Origin: Dermanyssus gallinae
Lineage: Eukaryota; Arthropoda; Arachnida; Mesostigmata; Dermanyssidae
Direction: 5' to 3'
DNA: 64,000 nucleotides
Assembly (NCBI GenBank): GCA_003439945.1
Contig: QVRM01002382.1
Coordinates: forward strand, 43,020-107,019
This document shows positions 57,606-64,000 of this stretch, piece by piece (position 1 is the stretch's first letter; every line of letters starts with the position of its first letter). The translations under genes were made by a program, and so were the position numbers. Under the pieces are notes generated by a model that was given only the letters and a program-made list of their open reading frames with translations, was not told the origin of the DNA and ran no database searches.

Positions 57606-60600
57606 TGTTATTATTAATTTATTTATTTAAAATGCACCCTGTTTGGATTTGTAAATACGAACATGATATTAATAACAAACATGGTAAAATGAATTATGAG
57701 CATTCTCGCTGAAGCTGAGAAAGCGACACGGATTCCGTACAATCAGGTAGGTGGTAGAGGGGACATGGACCGCCACAACGACGGCATTTGCAGTCCTCCT
57801 TGGGTTCATGAAAGCCAGCAGACCGGGATAGTAGATGACGAAAACCGTGAACACTGTTTATTAAATAGTGAGGTGACAACATGGCTGGAAAGAGTCCTTC
57901 CATGCCTGGTTAGGCATAGCTGGTGATAGATAAAACTCTCTGGGAATTAGAGACACTTTTTCAGAATACTCATGCCGAAACGTTTCCAGAGCGACTGTCT
58001 GTGGCAAATTAAAGCGGTCTACAAGTTCATCAATAAATGATATTGAACCCGCGAGCATGTATACTAATCTGTTGCGCGAATTTGACGGAAGGTCAAGTAC
58101 TCGCGTCAAGAAAGCTGGCTTCACCCTATCCAACTGCTATAACTGCAAAGTGCTGAGATGTTTTCATGTCACTTGAATACCGTAAGCAGCTACGGATGCC
58201 ACTTTGAGCGTGAATAATGTCATGGCCGTTTGGACGGGCAACTGTTTGGTTTCTGATACCCGCTGCCGCGATAAGCGCTTTTCTACAACGTTCAGTTACA
58301 TGTTGTGAAAAAGTTGTACCTCGAGACGAGAAAATTACACCGAGATAGCAAAAAGTTGCACAACAAACTGCACTTGCTCACCGTAAAATCGCGGGTTATC
58401 TGCGCGGGCTACCACGCCGAAACTTAACAGCCTTGTTTTTTGACGGACCTGACACCCATCATCATCAAGGAGAATTTGGTTAGCCCTCAGAAGTGCGCAA
58501 AGTAGAGTGAGCATTCGCGGTCCAACTCCAGCCTGTCCAAACTTCTTTAAGACAATGTCTCGGGGTGTGATTAAGGCAGAAATTAAATCAATAAAAACCG
58601 CAAACAAAGGGAGTTTTTTTTTTCGGTTTAATGAGATTGTGATCTGCTCGAGAAGTACTTAGCAGGCTGAGATAGTGGAACGTTCGGTCCTGAAGCCATG
58701 CTGCTCATCTGGAAAAAAAACCCAGTACTGTCAGAAAATCCGTGAGAAGTCTCGTCACTATGCTTGAGAGTAGTTTGTAGACACAACTTCATTTTGATAT
58801 CGGCCGCCACGCAGCAGGGTCCGAAGGATCTCCTTTTCTATTTGTAATTACTTTAAGTAGGCATACAATTTCTGGCCCGAATGCCTTGTCATTTCGTATA
58901 CGAGCGAGGGCAACATTGACTTTGTCTAGACTAAACGGTTCATCAAGAGCCTCAGCGAAAAATCTCTCGGGAGTTTTGAGCTCGTACGAAATAGGAATCT
59001 CGAGACGTACCGTATCCGCGAGGGCGAAAGCTGCTTGAAAGTGGCCTAAGAGTTTTTCAGATGGGATTGGACAGCTCGTTAAGTTGTTAGGCGTTCTTGT
59101 TGGTCGGCAAATGACCGTCTCTTGAGGTCTTGAAGCTTCCGAAAATGCTGTCGTGTGATTGAGTAAATAGCCGCCGCAGCGGGGTCATAGGACGATTGGT
59201 GGAGGGCTGTAAGTAGAATTTGCCTCAGCGCAAAGCAATCACTGTCGTACCAGCGCGGAGAGCGCCGCATATTTGGTAATGATTTAGAAGCTGAGTTTAT
59301 AAGGACGCTGGTGACCTCAGCTATTGCCTCTTTAAGGGAGGCGTGCTGTAGCCTGTCAGGGTTAATCCGAGAAAGCAGCGAAATAACCATGTTGTTATCA
59401 AGGCGCTTCCCTACGCCGGTGCGTCGTTTATTAGCTCTAATCGATTTAATAGAGAGCTTGAGAACTACGGGGATATGTTTCTTAATCCTCGTCAGTAAGA
59501 CGTGGAAAGCCGGCTCTTCACATATCACACAATTTGGTGGGGCTGAAGTTGCAAAAATGTCGATTGTTGAGCATCCCGTTCCTCCCATAGAGCCAACGCG
59601 TTGCAGGTTGGCATCGGCCTAATAAGTGGGGGTGCCTCTATCGGTACACACCCACAAACCGTATGCATCGAGTGACTCTAACAGAGCGGTAGTCCGTTCA
59701 CTCGGGGGTCCTGCTCCAGCCGACAATTGAGATCCCCAGCTAGCAGTATTGTCTGACCAACGTCAACAAAGCATTTAGCAATACTAATCTTCTCCAGTAA
59801 TTAGTCTGTACTGTCACCGCTTCCCGAGTTAGCACTGCTGTACATGGCAATCAACAAAAGTGTGGATGACGAAAGGACTACAACATTATTCTCTGAGTAG
59901 AGCAGGTTTATGTTTCCAAGGCAGGGACCAGTAAGAACAGATACGCCATTTGTGGGACGACCGCGAGCGACTCGTTGAGAGCAACAGTGAAAACTATAAT
60001 ACCCGGGGACATCGAAACGTTGAACGGAAAATGTTTCTGTCAGGACAACGACGTCGAGTCCTGATAGGTGGTTACATAGTCCAGATTCTCTCATGCTTTG
60101 AACTCCTTCGCAGTTAAATTGGCATATTACTAGTTGTGGTTACGTTTGTATTGATTCCTTGCCTTCGGCGTCCGCCAGTTGTTGTGCTGTGAGTTAAACA
60201 CTGTTTTGAGCTCTTTAAGGTCTTGCATAATTTTTATGACGTACTCTTGGAGATTGGGTTTCGGAGGTGGTATAGTCTGACGTTGTTGTTGCACGGTAAA
60301 GCGACGATTTACTGGCCCTGCTGGTCGATAACTCAAATTTGTTGGTCGATTCCTCAGGGTTGTTGGCCAAGAAGCGGGTTTCCAAACCTCCTCCCTTGGC
60401 AGCTCTACGATGCTCAGGATAACCCTGGCCACTTTTTCCTTTTTTGCGAGTTTCCTGTTTGGAAAATCCTTTTTTGAAACGTCTTTTTAACTTAGTGTTA
60501 AAAAAGCGTACGACGCTTCTGGCAGTTGCTTGGGCTATTTGATCTGCCGTTTCGGGGCAGTACTTCCTTTGACTAAATCGAACATGATCCGATTGAATTT

Positions 60601-61211
60601 TTGTCAGAGGCATGTACCTTAGAAGATTACCTTTAGAGAGACTCTGCAGATTTGAACTGGCTTTTTAACAGTACTCTGGGATTGTCACAGGAACTGAAAG
60701 CACCGCAAATTCTGAATCAGGGTGGCTTGCCTTTAGCCACTCAGCAAAGCCACGGACAGCTAATAACATTTTGGTACCTTTACTACCAAAATTCGTGGGA
60801 TAGCAGTCGGCCAAGATCAGCAACTCGAACCAAAGCAGACTATCTGTTCCTTCCATGTCCACCAAGTTGCTAACATCGGATGACCGCAAAACTCAACGAT
60901 TTAATAAACCGTTGGAGGTTCATTGATGTATCCAGGGTTACAACCTCCAAGATACACGAAAGCCGTACCCGGGGCATCCTTCCGATATCTCTCCTCGATG
61001 AAACAAGGATGAAGCCATCCAGTTCACCGTCGTCAGATTCATCTGGCCGGGGGCCCCCTTCCGCCAAACCAGAGCCAACCCGCTCTTGATCTTTATCTGC
61101 GAGCTCGTTATTGTTGCTCTTGTAGCCAGCAGCATCCACGTTCTTGTTTGACACGATGCTGGCTGCTGTTCCCTCCTTCGGCTGTGTCTCGAGTTCGCCC
61201 TGCGGTTGCAT
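57606..61211 (-). pseudogene. LINE-A, nearly full length but decayed
   Basis: In order on the minus strand: ORF1 (61211-60130; GELDGFILVSSRRDIGRMPR, ATARSVVRFFNTKLKRRFKK); APE endonuclease (60094-59080; LDVVVLTETFSVQRFDVPGY, ILLAGDLNCRLEQ, STIDIFATSAP, KHIPVVLKLS); linker (RRSPRWYDSDCFALRQILLT); RT (58830-57690; LFAVFIDLISA, LVYMLAGSISFIDELVDRFN, CRRCGGPCPLYHLPDC); and a (TAAA)n-like tail at 57606-57630. About 260 bp covering YADD are deleted near 58437, and several frameshifts occur. It defines the domain order of the family whose best RT is at 5036-6400. Confidence 0.78.
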
Positions 61212-61800
61212 GTTCTTAACCGTTTGTAAGGCGTCTTCCTTTGCGTATTGCGTTTTGTCCCCGTCGGCTATCCTCCATTTTTCACAGTGGCACTACGGCG
61301 CTTCTCGTCCTCGGTGCTACTTTTCCGTACTCACTCTCACTCTCTCAGCTTCAACAACCGGAGAGGCACAGTAGCAGCAGCGCACAGATCCGTGTTGCTG
61401 CTTTTCTCTGTTATTTGATGTCACTAGCCGTCTCTCCGCCGTGCCGCTTCTCCGTTGCCACTTTAGCAGCGACGACGACAACATCAACAACGGCGAAAAG
61501 AAGATAGGAGAGGCAGTAGCTACGTAATACACAGCAGCGGTGAAGACAGTTCAGCGCACTATGGTTATGTCAGCCACTCCCTATTTCCTCTCCCCGACGG
61601 GATAGCGCTGCTCTTGTTCCGTCTCCCCTGCAGTGGCGTAGTCCTTTCGTCACCGATGGGCGCTCTTTCAATGTCTGGCGTCTGCGCTGGTTCGCCCGCT
61701 ATCTGCACGTTTAATATTTAAATGTACATACTATTTAAATAACGCCTTTAGTCGCACACTTAGATCTGCCAGCTTCCCGTGTGTGTAGAGCCCTTTGATC
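61212..61800. other. GC-rich LINE 5' region
   Basis: Shared with 19865-20450. Plus-strand frames here (61241-61507 and others) are taken as non-coding because the minus-strand ORF1 starts at its left edge. It may be the LINE 5' UTR with an internal promoter; that is inference. Confidence 0.4.
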
Positions 61801-62120
61801 TGTCGAGGGATGATGGAAAAAGACCTGACGGCCTGACTTTGACGCCTTTTGAGCTTAGCCGCATGCTTGTTTGGGACGCAACTGTAACCAAATCATCAGT
61901 CCCTTCGATGGTGCAGGTGTGGACCGAGCAGGTCATGCTTCCAGGTTAGCTGAGGCTAGCGAATGCAGAAAGTACTCTAGCCTTGATTACCCGCACAAAT
62001 TTTGTCCGATGAAGTATCTCGAAAAATCGGATACTTTTCTTCTCCGAGAGTCTAAACGTCCACCTCATAGGTGGCTGACTCTTAGCGGTCTGACCCCCTG
62101 CCCGCTTAATTCTCCACAAT
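61800..62120 (+). pseudogene. RLE-family C-terminal nuclease fragment
   Basis: The plus strand reads RPDGLTLTPFELSRMLVWDA in broken frames, then VDRAGHASRLAEASECRKYS and SLDYPHKFCPMKYLEKSDTF. This corresponds to the PD...WDAT...'KY--L---Y-F-P' order of the RLE family. Partner of 20500-20740. Confidence 0.6.
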
Positions 62121-62219
62121 TCATCAATTTCCTTGCAGTAATGTTTAGGACCAGCGATTCCGTAACCAGAAAACTCTGCTTGATCTATGTCCGGTATGAG
62201 GTCACTCTGAGCGAAATAC

Positions 62220-63200
62220 AGCGCATTGACACCGTTTTTACGGTGGAAGACGTGATCCTTTGAGAGGGTTTAGAGAACAACAAAGCAACCGGCCCCAATC
62301 AAGTAAGGAATGAGCATCTAAAAAGCGCACCAATTTTGGTTCTATGCTGAGAGGCACTATTCAACAAATGCTTCCGTGTTGACATAATCCCGTCTCAATG
62401 CCTCGAAGGTACACTGTTTATCATTCCTAAAATAATTGTGCTCCAACGCACTACTGAATAGCACGGTTTCGACCAAATCGGTTTATAATGACGACATGCA
62501 TCAACCTGCTGGAGGCCATCAGGGAGGCTCGGGCAAAGCCCCAACCCCTGTAGGCTGTAATCGTAGATTTTATTGCCGCCTTCGATTTAGCGTCCAGAGA
62601 CACTATTCTGCAAACTCTGGTCAAAGCTGGTCTCCCTTCTGTCGTTCTCAATCTATCGGTGGCAGTCCTGCAAAGCAACAACATCAGAATAGATGACTGT
62701 GCGCACAAATTGCTTTTTTTCTCTAGACTATGGACGTGGTGCAGGGTAACAACTTAAGCCCATTACTTTTCTCAGTCCATATCTAGGACCTACGCGCGAA
62801 AATCTGGGGTCTGAGAAATCTGGTAAACGTGATTATACGCAGGTAGTCTCGCTATTTACGGGAAAAGTCGCTTTCAGGTTCAACAGGCTCTAGCCAGACT
62901 TCACGCGACCACGTCTGAGCTTGGACCGATTGTAAATCTGACGACGACAGTAGCCATAAAGTTCAGAACGGGCGGGCGCTTAGTTACTAACGATGGGCTT
63001 CGTTTGGCCGGTTCTGGCCTACCCTACGTTAGTAAGTCTCCCTACCGCTGGCTGCTTCTAACGTCGAACTGCCGATCTTTCCGTCAGCATATCAAGAAAG
63101 AATGCAGAAAGGCACTGACAGCAATGACTACAGTTAGACTTCAGCAACTGTTGTCTAAGTAACCTGAGTACAGTGTACCTCAGGGAAGTCCTGGGCCCTC
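62220..63200 (+). pseudogene. LINE-G reverse transcriptase, unit 2 copy
   Basis: The plus strand reads VTLSEIQRIDTVFTVEDVIL, LENNKATGPNQVRNEHLKSA, then a damaged motif A (VDFIAAFDLASRD, about 62565) and FRQHIKKECRKALTAMTTVR (63090-63140). It has stops and shifts throughout. Confidence 0.65.
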
Positions 63201-63216
63201 CATAGACAGCCCGCAA

Positions 63217-63585
63217 TTGACGTGTCTATTTCCTCACGGACACCCCTTATTCGTCGAGAAGCCAAGGCCACGTTTCGACCTGCTGATATCTCCCAATTAC
63301 GTCAACATTCTTCAAACGCTTTATGAATGCTTTGATATAAAGCGCCCTCCGAGAAAGAGAGAAGAACCTAGACATGGACACTTCATTTGCGTGAATTCGA
63401 TCCTACTCTGCGAAAACCCAGAAAGCTTTGTACGTATTTGGCCATCATCAACCCGGGAAAGCGGTTTTCATTTAGGTATACATGCATATAGTCCAGGTAT
63501 TACATATTCAGAGCAGATTGAGTTAGTCTACCAGCTTCTCAACTACAAAAAAGCAGCGCAAGCCATAGTTTATAACTTCCTTTAG
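63217..63585 (+). other. unidentified 122-codon frame
   Basis: An open plus-strand frame with ordinary protein-like composition (FDLLISPNYVNILQTLYECF, HGHFICVNSILLCENPESFV, YSEQIELVYQLLNYKKAAQA). It is interrupted by deletion and stops in unit 1 (21830-22120). No family is recognised. It follows LINE-G RT directly, so it may be the element's 3' part, or a captured exon. Confidence 0.3.
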
Positions 63586-64000
63586 CAGAGTTCCGTTTTT
63601 AACAAGTATGAGGTAAGTGTACTTAATGTGTACTGTTCTTTCGTAGTAAAAGAGTGCCGGTGTTAGGTGCCGGCGTATCCACAGAGAAGCTCGGAGGACT
63701 GGACCGCAACATAATGTCCTCTGAGGGTAACTGGTGAACGCCTGGAGCTGGGTGATGCTGGCCCGTTGAATTGGATATGTTGGCGATTCTCCTTCTCGAA
63801 ACTAAGACATTTTTCAAGAATAACAGTTTTGCCACACTAGCAATATCGCTTCGGTGAGTTTGGCCAGAGCAGGGCGCGCAATAGTCGCACCGGGGTGCCT
63901 GACCGATGCGGGCATGGGTTTAAAATGTGACTATTTTCCCCTCTTAGAATACGCGATGGTTTTTGCAAATAAGATAAATGGAAAAGCAGACATGTAGGGC
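63586..64000. other. duplicated stretch, no gene recognised
   Basis: Collinear with 22110-22620. Minus-strand debris (ISNSTGQHHPAPGVHQLPSE) resembles the unit 1 copy. The window ends inside the duplication. Confidence 0.4.

Larger units (their letters stand above)
39435..64000. repeat. segmental duplication, unit 2 (cut by window end)
   Basis: Collinear partner of 1911-22620. It lacks the LINE insertions at 4953-6411 and 7074-8378 and the 28S insert. It has instead an extra 5.17-kb tandem copy and a 3.17-kb LINE-A body. It starts at the CCCACTAAAAA LINE motif (39437). Confidence 0.85.

Noticed and set aside
61241..61507. Plus-strand Ser/Thr-rich frames in the GC-rich LINE 5' region
   Set aside because: Low complexity; the minus-strand ORF1 begins at the edge, and unit 1 copies are not conserved at protein level.
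1..64000. CRISPR arrays, bacterial operons, prophage or plasmid features
   Set aside because: No regularly spaced short repeats, no ribosome-binding-site-led gene clusters; splice sites and LINEs show animal DNA.

Overview
This is eukaryotic, animal-type DNA. It has spliced exons with GT/AG borders, long introns, and a dense nest of decayed non-LTR retrotransposons (LINEs) on both strands, plus tRNA-derived SINEs, a mariner fragment, TA microsatellites and a stray piece of 28S rRNA. The intron sizes, LINE types and tRNA SINEs suggest an arthropod, possibly a chelicerate, but nothing in the window settles the taxon. There are no bacterial operons and no CRISPR array.

The only recognisable host genes are two paralogous CD36/SCARB-family scavenger receptor genes on the plus strand. 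Gene 1 can be followed through seven exons: 4231-4477, 9853-10086, 23327-23461, 24388-24434, 31228-31408, 31657-31861 and 33146-33259. All splice phases agree. The exons run from the N-terminal membrane segment through the GY-DP, CN-GTDGT, CFC, SLPHFL and LPIFW landmarks. The first exon and the C-terminal exon(s) were not found. Gene 2 shows the equivalent first exon (41580-41820) and second exon (49845-50078); the rest lies beyond the window.

The window is about one and two-thirds copies of a tandem segmental duplication. Unit 1 runs from about 1911 to 39434. Unit 2 starts about 39435 and leaves the window. The units differ by many insertions. Unit 1 has a 5'-truncated LINE at 4953-6411 (13-bp target-site duplication), another at 7074-8378 (15-bp duplication), and a roughly 1.6-kb insert carrying a 28S rRNA 3' fragment at 16877-18460. 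Unit 2 has a further tandem duplication of about 5.17 kb (43591-48759 and 48760-53949). This duplicates the second CD36 exon, one copy of which carries a +1 frameshift.

The remaining DNA is LINE debris from several families, given working names here. LINE-A is an APE-type element with ORF1, endonuclease, YADD RT and a (TAAA)n tail. LINE-B is APE-type with a YADDT RT. LINE-C, LINE-D and LINE-F are R1-like, with CCHC gag, an LTGHG C-terminal domain and shared 3' motifs. LINE-G is an RT fragment. An 'RLE' family has an RT followed by a Cys-His knuckle and a PD...WDAT restriction-like nuclease domain, and appears at about ten sites. A fold-back repeat of about 1.1 kb lies at 34395-35507. None of the LINEs looks complete and intact; the best preserved RT frame is 5036-6400 on the minus strand.
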